In this document: positions 55,338-63,502 of the stretch, piece by piece | Numbering within the stretch: the stretch's first letter is position 1 | How the letters are laid out: every line of letters begins with the position of its first letter | Notes under the pieces: model-generated | What the model saw: only the letters and a program-made list of their open reading frames with translations | Told to the model about the DNA's origin: nothing | Database searches by the model: none | Translations under genes and position numbers: made by a program | Assembly (NCBI RefSeq): GCF_963675305.1 | Contig: NZ_OY776147.1 | Location: 3,162,001 to 3,226,000 of the forward strand | Reading direction: 5' to 3' | DNA from: an uncultured Hyphomonas sp. | GTDB taxonomy: Bacteria > Pseudomonadota > Alphaproteobacteria > Caulobacterales > Hyphomonadaceae | Length of the DNA: 64,000 nucleotides

Positions 55338-55344
55338 GCAGCCG

Positions 55345-56166
55345 TCAGGCCACCGCCCTTATGCGGGCGTCTTTGGCGACAGGCTCGTCTGCCTTCACGG
55401 CATGCGGCTGGAAGTGGAGGATTTCCCAGCGGCCATCATGATGCTCGACCAGGGCGGAGCAGCTTTCCACCCAGTCGCCGTCATTCATGTAGGTGATGCC
55501 ATTGATCTCGCGCATCTCCGCCACGTGAATGTGGCCGCAGATCGCACCGTCATAGCCCTTGCGGCGGCAATAGTCCGCCACATGACCTTCGAAATTGTGG
55601 ATATGGTTCAGCGCCCGTTTGGTGCGTTTCTTCAGCGCCTGCGACAACGACCAGTAAGGCATGCCGAGACGGCGGCGGATCGCATTCAGCTTCGTGTTCG
55701 CCCACAGAAGGAAATTATAGGCATGGTCGCCAAGGTGCATGATCCATTTGCGGTCAGCCCGCATCATGCCGTCAAACATGTCGCCATGCACAACGAGATA
55801 GCGCTTGCCGTCCTCGCCCTCATGCAGGGCCCGGTTCTTCACGCTGATCTCGCCAAAGGCCAGCCGGAACTGGAGGAAGGCCCGCAGGAACTCGTCATGA
55901 TTGCCGATGATATAGGTGACTTCCGTGCCGCGCTTCGCCGCCGTCAGGATGCGCCGGATGACGTTCGTATGGGACTGCGGCCAGTACCACTTCTTCCGCA
56001 TGCGCCAGCCATCGATGATGTCGCCGACAAGATAGAGCTGCTCGGACGTATGCGTTTTCAGGAAGGCGCACAGCGCATCGGCCTGGCACCCGGCACTGCC
56101 GAGATGCACATCGGAGATGAAAATCGCCTTGTAGTCTGGCTTGGGTTTCTGACGCGAGGAAGGCAT
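55345..56166 (-). CDS. LpxH-like metallophosphoesterase
   Basis: A 273-residue calcineurin-fold phosphoesterase. Motifs: IFISDVHLGSAG (D-x-H), LVGDIIDGWRMRKKWYW (GD), YIIGNHDEF (GNHD), VVHGDMFD and ICGHIHVAEM (GHxH). This group is related to UDP-2,3-diacylglucosamine pyrophosphatases. Alphaproteobacteria often use LpxI for that step, so this may be a paralogue with another substrate. The WYWPQSHTNVIRR segment is typical of this longer subfamily. Confidence 0.88.
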   Translation of the reverse strand: MPSSRQKPKPDYKAIFISDVHLGSAGCQADALCAFLKTHTSEQLYLVGDIIDGWRMRKKWYWPQSHTNVIRRILTAAKRGTEVTYIIGNHDEFLRAFLQFRLAFGEISVKNRALHEGEDGKRYLVVHGDMFDGMMRADRKWIMHLGDHAYNFLLWANTKLNAIRRRLGMPYWSLSQALKKRTKRALNHIHNFEGHVADYCRRKGYDGAICGHIHVAEMREINGITYMNDGDWVESCSALVEHHDGRWEILHFQPHAVKADEPVAKDARIRAVA

Positions 56167-56250
56167 CCGTTGGCGGATAGCCTGATTTCATACAGTTTTT
56201 GTGACAGTTCGGGTGCGAATATGTAACAAATACAGCGGTCTGATGGTTAA

Positions 56251-56814
56251 TCAGCTCTCCAGCTCAACATCCCAATAGAGATAATCCATCCATGTCTCAT
56301 GGAGGTGGTTGGGCGGGAAGCGCCGGCCGGTTTCCTGCAGCTGGTAATTGTTCGGCCGGAAGGGCCGGCGCAGCAGGTGCAGATCCGTCTGGTTCAGCAG
56401 CTTGTTGCCCTTGCGCAGGTTACACGGGCTGCAGGCGGCCACGATATTGTCCCAGGTCGTGCGCCCGCCTTTGGAACGCGGGACGACATGATCGAATGTC
56501 AGCTGGTCATGCGCGCCGCAATAGGCGCACTGGAAACCGTCGCGCAGGAAGACATTGAAGCGGGTAAAGGCCGGCGGGCGGTCCTGACGCACGAAATCGC
56601 GCAGGGCAATGACACTCGGCAGGCGGAATTCCGTGCTCGGAGAGCGCACGACATGGTCGTATTCTGCAATAACATCGACACGATCGAGGAAAACCGCCTT
56701 CACGACTTCCTGCCACGGCCACAAGGATAAGGGATAATAGGAAAGCGGCCTGTAATCGGCATTCAGAACCAGTGCGGGCCGTCCATGCGGCGGCGCCGAA
56801 AGTATCTCAGCCAT
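56251..56814 (-). CDS. HNH endonuclease family protein
   Basis: A 187-residue protein with an N-terminal beta region (PALVLNADYRPLSYYPLSLW) and a C-terminal HNH nuclease: CAYCGAHDQLTFDHVVPRSK then NIVAACSPCNLRKGNK. Both zinc CxxC pairs are present (CAYC, CSPC). I chose the ATG at 56814, after GGGGGGTC, over 56898. This chromosomal HNH protein is conserved across alphaproteobacteria outside restriction systems, with no modification gene adjacent, so a DNA-repair or unknown role is as likely as defence. Confidence 0.88.
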   Translation of the reverse strand: MAEILSAPPHGRPALVLNADYRPLSYYPLSLWPWQEVVKAVFLDRVDVIAEYDHVVRSPSTEFRLPSVIALRDFVRQDRPPAFTRFNVFLRDGFQCAYCGAHDQLTFDHVVPRSKGGRTTWDNIVAACSPCNLRKGNKLLNQTDLHLLRRPFRPNNYQLQETGRRFPPNHLHETWMDYLYWDVELES

Positions 56815-56955
56815 GGTGACCCCCCATGCGACAGAGACTGGAAACCTGTTGATTGAACCGACTGAAAGCGCACGCTCCTCTTCGTTTCGCCCAAGCATCT
56901 AGGCGATTCTTATCAAGAGAATATGACAGGAGCGGCGTTTTGCAACGCTTTCCGG

Positions 56956-57597
56956 TCAGGCAGGCGGAATACCCGCCTTCGCTCGCTCGGCATTCACCCA
57001 GCCCCAGAGGAGGTGCGCCGCAACGCCCCGGTGCGGGCGCCAGCGTTCCGCATGTTCGGTAAACGCCTTGTTTGCCATGCGCACCTCATAGCCGCCGAGG
57101 CGTCTGTGCGCCTCCATCAGGGCCGCATCGCCATGCGGGAAGGCATCCATCTTGCCGGCGGCATAGAGCAGGTAAAGGTCCGCCGTCCACGGACCAATCC
57201 CCTTCACCGCCAGCAATTCGGCGCGTGCTGCGCCCACATCTGCCGCCTGCACACGGGAGAGGTCGAGCGCGCCCTCTGCGATGGCTGCCGCGATCGTGTT
57301 CATGTGAGACAGTTTCGGCCGGGAAAGGCCGCAGGCGCGGAGCTGATCCTGGTCGCAGGTGAGGACGCGCTCTGGCGTCACCTCACCCAGAAAATCCGTC
57401 ACCCTGCCCCAGATCGCGTCTGCCGCGCGCGTCGAGACCAGCTGGTAGACGACTGTCCGCGCCAGAAGCGCATAGCTCGCCTCATGCGTCCGCCAGTCCG
57501 GGACACCGACAATATCGTAAGCGCGGGCAAGCGCCGGATCGATGTCTGACAGGGCCTCGCAGGCGGCCTTGATGGCTTTCCGGGCGGGCGCCGTCAC
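56956..57597 (-). CDS. DNA-3-methyladenine glycosylase II family protein (AlkA/HhH-GPD)
   Basis: A 213-residue base-excision glycosylase. The helix-hairpin-helix and GPD region reads LLAVKGIGPWTADLYLLYAAGK followed by FPHGDAAL, with the probable catalytic Asp. No N-terminal AlkA-type beta domain, so it is the short form. The start is GTG at 57597, overlapping the stop of the DUF2125 gene by 4 nt. Would remove alkylated purines. Confidence 0.9.
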   Translation of the reverse strand: MTAPARKAIKAACEALSDIDPALARAYDIVGVPDWRTHEASYALLARTVVYQLVSTRAADAIWGRVTDFLGEVTPERVLTCDQDQLRACGLSRPKLSHMNTIAAAIAEGALDLSRVQAADVGAARAELLAVKGIGPWTADLYLLYAAGKMDAFPHGDAALMEAHRRLGGYEVRMANKAFTEHAERWRPHRGVAAHLLWGWVNAERAKAGIPPA

Positions 57598-58616
57598 GAC
57601 CGGTTGCCGGGCAGCTTGCCCAGCGGCACCGGGCCAACATACACCGTGTCGTCAATCACCGGCAGCGTGAGGAAACCGCCATCGCGCGAGGCCGGCGACA
57701 GCGTGCCGAACACGATCTGCTCCTGCTGGCTCCAGTGACCGGCATCGATCATCGCCTGTTTCAGCTCGTCAGCGTTTTCGATGCGCACCTTGAAGGCGCC
57801 ATTGGACCGGCCATTCGCCAGTGTCAGGTCTGCCTGCGCGCCAAGATCCAGCGGCCCCCAGTCCAGCAGCAACTGGGCCACTTCCACCGCGCCGCCATCT
57901 TCGAGCAGCGCGGGCCAGACACCGCTCACCTCGCGTCCGGCCGCTTCATAGGCCGGGAAGAAACCGCGCACTTCCCCGATCAGGCGGGACGGCCCAAGCT
58001 CCGTACCCAGATAAGGCGCTGCCGCAGGCGCGGCCTCCAGCGCAAGCTTCTCCCATTGCATCGCCACCATCAGGTCGTCCGGGCTTTCCCGGCGCGGGGC
58101 GAGATTGAGCGACAGATTGGTCACGTCATAGAGCTGCCCGCCCAGCAGGGCCTCTGCCTCGCCGGACTGGAAGCCGAACCGGTTCAGGCCCGCCTTGTTC
58201 CAGGACAGGCTGAAAGCCGCATGGCCGTCGAAATCCACGCTGTTGCGGATGCCGTCCGCCCCGGTAATGACATGATGGCCCGGCATGCGGCCGATCATGT
58301 GGGTGAGGTTCCAGGCCTGCATGACGAATTCGGCCCTGTCGCCTTCCCAGGAGGCCTCTCCCGGCGCGCCGGAATAGGCTGGCCCATCGAACACGAGTTC
58401 GAAGCGGAACGGGTATCCGCCCAAATGCCGGCCGGCATAGGTGAAGGCGGCCCCTTTGGCGTCCTGTTCTGCAATCCACTCATCGACCGCCTGATCGATC
58501 CGGCCGCTGGCCACATGCCACCAGGCGGACCAGCCCCCGATGACGAGCAGCAGGAACACGAAGGGCAGGAACAGGCCGAGGCGCGAGCTTTTCTTCATCG
58601 TGGAGGGTGACGCCAT
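57594..58616 (-). CDS. DUF2125 domain-containing protein
   Basis: A 340-residue envelope protein. I chose the ATG at 58616 with AAAGGA upstream. Residues 13-33 are one hydrophobic helix (LGLFLPFVFLLLVIGGWSAW). The rest is a predicted beta-rich periplasmic domain with YAGRHLGGYPFRFEL, the DUF2125 core. The family is alphaproteobacterial and uncharacterized; AsmA-like lipid contacts are conceivable but not shown. Sits between plsC (14 bp) and the glycosylase (4-nt overlap). Confidence 0.85.
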   Translation of the reverse strand: MASPSTMKKSSRLGLFLPFVFLLLVIGGWSAWWHVASGRIDQAVDEWIAEQDAKGAAFTYAGRHLGGYPFRFELVFDGPAYSGAPGEASWEGDRAEFVMQAWNLTHMIGRMPGHHVITGADGIRNSVDFDGHAAFSLSWNKAGLNRFGFQSGEAEALLGGQLYDVTNLSLNLAPRRESPDDLMVAMQWEKLALEAAPAAAPYLGTELGPSRLIGEVRGFFPAYEAAGREVSGVWPALLEDGGAVEVAQLLLDWGPLDLGAQADLTLANGRSNGAFKVRIENADELKQAMIDAGHWSQQEQIVFGTLSPASRDGGFLTLPVIDDTVYVGPVPLGKLPGNRS

Positions 58617-58630
58617 CTTCGAAAAATCCT

Positions 58631-59377
58631 TTAAGCGGCCGGCAATTCGCGGCCCTGAACGGCGAGGCCTTCCTTCACCAGCGCGTCGGTCGCCGGTTCC
58701 AGTTCGCCCTGCAGCCTTGCCATCATCTCCTTGCGCGGCAGGCCCGCCGGAATGGGCGGCAGGATCTGATAGACGATTTTTCCGGGCCGCCGCAGGAAGC
58801 CCCTGCCCGGCCAGCAAAGGCCTGCATTGGTCGCGACCGGCACGATCGGCGCCTCGATGGCCTTCGCCAGGGCAGAGATACCGGCGGCATGATATTCCGG
58901 CGGCGCGCCCGGCGCCTTGCGGGTGCCTTCCGGGAAGATCACAATCTGACGGTAGTTCTCAGCCCGAATCTTCGCTTCCCCGACCATGGCTTTCAGCGTC
59001 TTTGTCGTGCCGGCCCGGTCAATCGGGATCATCGCGGCTTTCAGCGCATACCAGCCGAGGAAGGGATACCAGAGCAGTTCCTTCTTCATGATGATGGCGG
59101 GGTCCCGCATCACCAGGAAGGGAATGAACACGTCATACATGCACTGATGCTTGCCCGCGTAGAGAACGGGCCCCTCCGGCATGTTCTCGCGCCCGCGGAT
59201 TTCCGTGCTGATGCCGCAGATCAGGCGCAGGCCCAGCCGCACGATCCGCGTATAGGTGCGAATGCCGAAAATCGTCGCCCAGCGCGGCAGGATCAGGGCC
59301 GGCAGGAAGAGAATGCCGAGAATGGCCATCCACAGATACAGCCAGACCACGAACAGGAGGGAGGTGAAGACTCGCAT
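58631..59377 (-). CDS. plsC: 1-acyl-sn-glycerol-3-phosphate acyltransferase
   Basis: Adds the second acyl chain to lysophosphatidate. The 248-residue protein has an N-terminal hydrophobic segment (residues 5-30). The acceptor motif is a variant, GKHQCMYDVF, in place of NHxxxxD, as in many alphaproteobacterial PlsC. The second motif is IFPEGTRKAPGAPPEY. I took the ATG at 59377; an in-frame TTG at 59395 is possible. Follows the DUF218 gene by about 28 bp within the ftsE-led group. Confidence 0.93.
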   Translation of the reverse strand: MRVFTSLLFVVWLYLWMAILGILFLPALILPRWATIFGIRTYTRIVRLGLRLICGISTEIRGRENMPEGPVLYAGKHQCMYDVFIPFLVMRDPAIIMKKELLWYPFLGWYALKAAMIPIDRAGTTKTLKAMVGEAKIRAENYRQIVIFPEGTRKAPGAPPEYHAAGISALAKAIEAPIVPVATNAGLCWPGRGFLRRPGKIVYQILPPIPAGLPRKEMMARLQGELEPATDALVKEGLAVQGRELPAA

Positions 59378-59405
59378 GCCCGTTGGCTTAGCCAATCGCG
59401 CGCGA

Positions 59406-59999
59406 TCATTCCAGCGTCGTTACCCGCCACTTCGCCCATTCAAGGAAGACACCCTTCAGCGACCTGTAATCGGTGAAGAGATGCGAGGGGTCGATTACCG
59501 TGCGCACCGGCCATGGCTCCAGCGTCAGGTCGGGCATGGCGTCCCGCAGGACCAGCACGCTGCGGGCCATGTGATAGTCCGATGTGACCACGATCAGGTC
59601 ATGGTAACCGTTCTCATAGGCCCAGGCCGCGGTCTCGTCGGCATTGCCCAGTGTCGTCTCCGCCGCGTGGCCGATGGTGACGCAGCAGGCCCAGACATCC
59701 GGATCCCCGCCCGCCAGCTCGATCAGGTCTTCCATCGTCACATCCGGATGGACGCCGGAGATCAGCAAATGCCCGCCCCTGCCCTCGGAGACGAGCTTCA
59801 CGCCTTCGGCGATGCGCAGGCCGGATCCGCCCGTCAGGGCGACGATGGCATCACCCTTCGCCGCCGGGTCCGGCTTCATGTTCGCCGCCCGCTGTGCAAA
59901 CAGCAGGAAGTCGACAGCAAGCAGGCCCAGCACGAACACGGCCAGCATCGTGCCGAACCGTGTCGTCGACCCTCGCCGGGGACGGCTGCCTTTGCTCAC
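59406..59999 (-). CDS. YdcF/ElyC family (DUF218) membrane protein
   Basis: A 197-residue protein with one N-terminal transmembrane helix (residues 17-35) and a DUF218 domain: IVALTGGSGLRIAEGVKLV, LISGVHPD, ENGYHDLIVVTSDYHMARSVLVL. The last has the conserved Ser-Asp-Tyr-His-x-x-Arg. ElyC in E. coli is linked to lipid II and enterobacterial antigen metabolism. Its ATG overlaps the ftsX stop by 4 nt, so it is coupled to ftsX. Confidence 0.88.
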   Translation of the reverse strand: MSKGSRPRRGSTTRFGTMLAVFVLGLLAVDFLLFAQRAANMKPDPAAKGDAIVALTGGSGLRIAEGVKLVSEGRGGHLLISGVHPDVTMEDLIELAGGDPDVWACCVTIGHAAETTLGNADETAAWAYENGYHDLIVVTSDYHMARSVLVLRDAMPDLTLEPWPVRTVIDPSHLFTDYRSLKGVFLEWAKWRVTTLE

Positions 60000-60865
60000 A
60001 TCATGCTCTTGAGCGCTCGGATCACCGTCACCCGCGCGGCGATACGCGCGGCCAGACCAGCGATCACCGGGGTCAGGACGAGGACAACAAGGTCCAGATA
60101 GTCGAGGCTGAGTTCCGGCAGCAGGCCCGCATGCCCGCCATGGGCCTTGGCGGCGAAGATCGCAGCCGCTGCCGCGCCGAGCGCCAGCAAGGCGCCCACC
60201 GCCCCGGCCCGCAGGCCGAGGACCCAGAAGCGCCGCTCGAACAGGCTGGCGATGAACCGGTCCCGCGCGCCGGAGAGGTGCAGCACATCGACAATGTCCC
60301 GCCGCGCCAGCAGCGCCGCATGGGTCGCGAACGCAATCACGGCGACGGCAGTCGAGGCCAGCAGCGCTACAGCCGTCAGGGCAATCAGGCGGGTGATTGC
60401 CAGCACGCGGCGTACATCGCCGGCCCAGTCGGCGTGCTCGTCCACGGCGCTGTCATAGCCCGCTTCGGTCAGCACGCGCTGCAGGGTCGGCCCCATGTCC
60501 ACCACGCCCGGATCCGCGGTCACGGCGACCAGTTGCGGCAGGGGCAGACTGTCTGGCAGGCCGCGATTGCCGAAATTCGGCGCCAGCAGCTCGTCGATCT
60601 CTTCCTTCGACAGGAGGTGCGCCGAGGTCACACCCTCGGTCTTCTCGATCAACTTGCGGGCATCTTCGGCCGCGCGCCGGTCGACATCCTGCAGTGTGAC
60701 CGTCAGTTCGCCTTCCACTTCAGCCGTCCAGGACCGCGCCGCGCCATAGGTGGACTTGGCAGAGAGCGCCGCCAGCGCCGCTAGGAAGCAGAGCGCGGCC
60801 ACGACGAAGAACAGCGCCGCTTCTCGCGCGTCTTCGACAGGCAGGAGGGGTGTTTCACGCGCCAT
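59996..60865 (-). CDS. ftsX: Cell division protein FtsX
   Basis: A 289-residue permease-like partner of FtsE, relaying ATP hydrolysis to periplasmic peptidoglycan hydrolases. Four transmembrane helices: one at residues 15-34, then three in the C-terminal half (ITRLIALTAVALLASTAVAV; VLGLRAGAVGALLALGAAAA; LVVLVLTPVIAGLAARIAA). A periplasmic loop lies between the first two. It shares its first base with the ftsE stop. Confidence 0.94.
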   Translation of the reverse strand: MARETPLLPVEDAREAALFFVVAALCFLAALAALSAKSTYGAARSWTAEVEGELTVTLQDVDRRAAEDARKLIEKTEGVTSAHLLSKEEIDELLAPNFGNRGLPDSLPLPQLVAVTADPGVVDMGPTLQRVLTEAGYDSAVDEHADWAGDVRRVLAITRLIALTAVALLASTAVAVIAFATHAALLARRDIVDVLHLSGARDRFIASLFERRFWVLGLRAGAVGALLALGAAAAAIFAAKAHGGHAGLLPELSLDYLDLVVLVLTPVIAGLAARIAARVTVIRALKSMM

Positions 60866-61632
60866 CAGTCCGCCGCCTTTGCCGGGTCAGTCCGCCGGCG
60901 GCCGGCCGCGCCGTCGTCGCCGAATTCGACATCACGCACCAGGAGGCCATTGTTCAGCCGGTAGACCGGCGCCTCCACCTGCCGGACGAGACCGAGGTCG
61001 TGCGTCGCGATAATTACCGTCGTGCCCCGGCGCTTGTTCAGCTCCAGGAAGAGCCGCATCAGACGCGAGCCCATTTCCGGATCGACATTTCCGGTCGGCT
61101 CGTCGGCGATCAGGATGTCCGGCTGGGTGACAACCGCCCGGGCAATGGCCACGCGCTGCTGTTCCCCGCCCGACAGGGTCGGCGGTTTTGCATGCAGGCG
61201 CTTGCCGAGGCCGACCCAGGCCAGCAATTCCTCCACATCGCCCCGATAGTCCGAATCCTTGCGGCCTACGACGCGCAGCGGCAGGGCGACATTTTCATAG
61301 GCGGAGAGATGCTCCAGCAGGCGAAACTCCTGGAACACGACCCCAACCCGGCGGCGCATGGCCGACAGCTGGTCCCGGGCAAGGCGCCCCGTCGGGCGGC
61401 CAAACAGCGAGACCTCCCCGCGTGTCGGCTTCAACGCCAAGTATAACAGCTTCAGAAGGCTGGATTTTCCCGCACCTGACGCCCCTGTCAGGAAAGTGAA
61501 AGATCCCTGTTTCAGGCTGAGATCAATACCGCTAAGAACGTCATCCGAAGTGTCGTAGCGTAACGACACGTTATCCAGACGCACAGCAATATCGTCAAAA
61601 GGGTCGAGTCTCGAAAGGGTCATCGGCTCCAT
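60865..61632 (-). CDS. ftsE: Cell division ATP-binding protein FtsE
   Basis: A 255-residue ABC ATPase. Walker A TGASGAGKSSLLKLLYLAL, the Q-loop VFQEFRLLEHLSAYENV, signature LSGGEQQRVAIARAVV, Walker B ILIADEPTGNVDPE, H-loop IIATHDLGLV. These match FtsE, not LolD. It heads the leftward group ftsE-ftsX-DUF218-plsC-DUF2125-glycosylase. The C-terminal 25 residues are acidic then basic and outside the fold. Confidence 0.95.
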   Translation of the reverse strand: MEPMTLSRLDPFDDIAVRLDNVSLRYDTSDDVLSGIDLSLKQGSFTFLTGASGAGKSSLLKLLYLALKPTRGEVSLFGRPTGRLARDQLSAMRRRVGVVFQEFRLLEHLSAYENVALPLRVVGRKDSDYRGDVEELLAWVGLGKRLHAKPPTLSGGEQQRVAIARAVVTQPDILIADEPTGNVDPEMGSRLMRLFLELNKRRGTTVIIATHDLGLVRQVEAPVYRLNNGLLVRDVEFGDDGAAGRRRTDPAKAAD

Positions 61633-61685
61633 CGATTGGCCCGGATGGCTGGATTATTGGGGCGAATTGCGGGAAAGACCAAGGC

Positions 61686-62423
61686 ATGATCCTCACCTGC
61701 CCGAATTGTGAGACACAGTATTTCGCCGATGACTCAACAATCGGTGAAAGCGGCCGCACTGTGAAGTGCGCTGCCTGCGGGCATTCATGGTTCGTTGCCC
61801 CGCCGGGGCTCGAAATGGACCCGGCCCGGGCAAACCCGGCGGCCGCTCATGAAATCTACCGCGAACGGGTGCGCGAACAGCGCCGCCGCAAGAGCCGGAC
61901 GGCCGCCCTGCTCTCATGGATCTGCACGGCTGTCCTGTTTTTCGCCCTGGGCGTGGCCGCCATCATGTTCCGCAATGATGTGGTGAAAGTGTTCCCGCGC
62001 GCCGCCGCCGCCTACAAGATGGCCGGCTTCACGGTGAACCGGTTCGGCATCGAATTCGCGGACATCGAGCGCTCGCGCACCTTCAACGACACGATTCCGG
62101 TCGTCACCGTCTCCGGACGGGCGGTCAATGTGGCCCGCTCCACCGTGGACACGCCGCTGGTGAAGGTGGACCTGAAAGACGAGCGCGGCCGCACCGTCGC
62201 CACCCGCTATGGCGCCATCCAGCCTGCCCAGCTGGCTGCAGGCAGCGATGGCAATTTCCAGGTCGTGCTGGAACAGGCGCCGATGGAAAGTTTCCAGGTC
62301 GAGCTTTCCCTCGTCGACCGGGCCGATGCCCCGCCGGACGCGCTGGCGCCCCCCGCCCCGGCAGCTGACGCCGCCCTGCCTGAACCGGCAGATGAAACAC
62401 CCGCCGGGGAAGACACCGAATGA
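61686..62423 (+). CDS. MJ0042-type zinc-ribbon protein with DUF3426 domain
   Basis: A 245-residue membrane protein. The N-terminal zinc ribbon ILTCPNCETQYFADD and VKCAACGHSWFV gives two CxxC pairs. A transmembrane helix lies at about residues 77-96 (TAALLSWICTAVLFFALGVA), and the periplasmic DUF3426 beta domain follows (FGIEFADIERSRTFND to VELSLVDRA). The C-terminus is Pro/Ala-rich. Conserved next to ftsE in alphaproteobacteria; function unknown. Its stop overlaps the start of the next gene by 4 nt. Confidence 0.9.
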   Translation: MILTCPNCETQYFADDSTIGESGRTVKCAACGHSWFVAPPGLEMDPARANPAAAHEIYRERVREQRRRKSRTAALLSWICTAVLFFALGVAAIMFRNDVVKVFPRAAAAYKMAGFTVNRFGIEFADIERSRTFNDTIPVVTVSGRAVNVARSTVDTPLVKVDLKDERGRTVATRYGAIQPAQLAAGSDGNFQVVLEQAPMESFQVELSLVDRADAPPDALAPPAPAADAALPEPADETPAGEDTE

Positions 62424-62950
62424 GCCAGGACCAGAAGATCGAAGTCATCGTTCCGGAAGACCAGCTGATGGCGCGGATCGATGAACTGGCCGACCGGCTG
62501 GCGCCGCGCCTGACCGGCGACTGGACGGTTGTCTCCATCCTGATCGGCGCGACGCCCTTCACCTCGGACCTGATGAAGGCGCTCGCCCGGCGCGGCGTCC
62601 ATCCGATGCTGGATGTGATCTGGCTGGAAAGCTACCGGGATGCCCGCGAAAGCTCTGGCCGTGTGGTCGTGCGCGCAGATCTGTCACGCCAGGTGAAAGA
62701 TCGTGGCGTGCTGTTGCTCGACGATGTGTTCGATACTGGCCGGACACTGGACTTTGCCAAGCATCACCTGCTGGCCAAAGGGGCGAAGGAAGTCATCACC
62801 TGCACACTAACGCAGAAGCCCTGGGCGCCGCGCGGCGAAAAAGGCGTCGATTTCTGCGCCTTCGATTCCCCGGGCCGCTACCTCGTCGGCTACGGCATGG
62901 ACGACGCCGGCAAATACCGCGGCCTGCCCTATATCGGCGCGCTGGACTGA
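62420..62950 (+). CDS. hpt: Hypoxanthine phosphoribosyltransferase family protein
   Basis: A 176-residue purine salvage enzyme. PRPP-binding motif RGVLLLDDVFDTGRTLDFAKH (acidic pair and TGRT loop). The N-terminal VVSILIGATPFTSDLMKALA carries the family K/G loop in altered form, and DFCAFDSPGRYLVGYGMD is the purine-binding end. Transfers ribose-phosphate to hypoxanthine or guanine, complementing PurH. Coupled to the zinc-ribbon gene by a 4-nt overlap. Confidence 0.92.
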   Translation: MSQDQKIEVIVPEDQLMARIDELADRLAPRLTGDWTVVSILIGATPFTSDLMKALARRGVHPMLDVIWLESYRDARESSGRVVVRADLSRQVKDRGVLLLDDVFDTGRTLDFAKHHLLAKGAKEVITCTLTQKPWAPRGEKGVDFCAFDSPGRYLVGYGMDDAGKYRGLPYIGALD

Positions 62951-62968
62951 CAAGGTATCGGCAGCGCG

Positions 62969-63490
62969 ATGACGGAACCACACGCGCTGCGAGACCAGCT
63001 TGCCGCTTTTGACCGGAAGTCTCCTTCCGTCCTCACTGAGGCGGCGGCAATATATGGTTCCGACAAGACCTATTTCGATAGGCTGGCAGATCTGTCTGCG
63101 GATGAAGACGATGCGGTTTCGTCCGGCGCGACCTGGCTGATCAAGCATCACGCCGAAAACGGTGAGGCGCTTGCCCCGGAACAGTGCGTGACGCTGGCAG
63201 ACCACCTCGACCTGATCACGGCCTGGGATGCGCAACTGCACATCTGCCAGAGCGCCCGTCTCCTGCCCTATCCGGACAAAGCGGCAGGGCGGCTCCTCGC
63301 CTTTACCCGGCCATTGCTGGCGCATGAGCGGCCTTTCCTGCGAGCCTGGTCACTGGACCTTCTCTGCCATCTTGCCGAACGCGATCACGGCATTGGCAGC
63401 GAAGCAGAAACCGCTCTTGCACATGCGGAAAAGGATCCTGCCGCCTCCGTCCGCGCCCGTGCCCGGCATCTCGGAAAAGCAGCGCGCTGA
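62969..63490 (+). CDS. Hypothetical helical-repeat protein
   Basis: A 173-residue all-helical protein, no signal peptide. The spacing of residues such as DDAVSSGATWLIKHH, LRAWSLDLLCHLAE and AAVRARARHL-like ASVRARARHLGKA suggests HEAT-like repeats, but I cannot name a family. It follows hpt by 18 bp and may be cotranscribed. Codon use fits the neighbours. Confidence 0.7.
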   Translation: MTEPHALRDQLAAFDRKSPSVLTEAAAIYGSDKTYFDRLADLSADEDDAVSSGATWLIKHHAENGEALAPEQCVTLADHLDLITAWDAQLHICQSARLLPYPDKAAGRLLAFTRPLLAHERPFLRAWSLDLLCHLAERDHGIGSEAETALAHAEKDPAASVRARARHLGKAAR

Positions 63491-63502
63491 CAGACGCCAG
63501 CG

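Noticed and set aside
56251..56814. HNH protein as part of a restriction or defence island
   Set aside because: No methyltransferase, helicase or other defence gene is adjacent, the neighbours are housekeeping genes, and this HNH type is broadly conserved.
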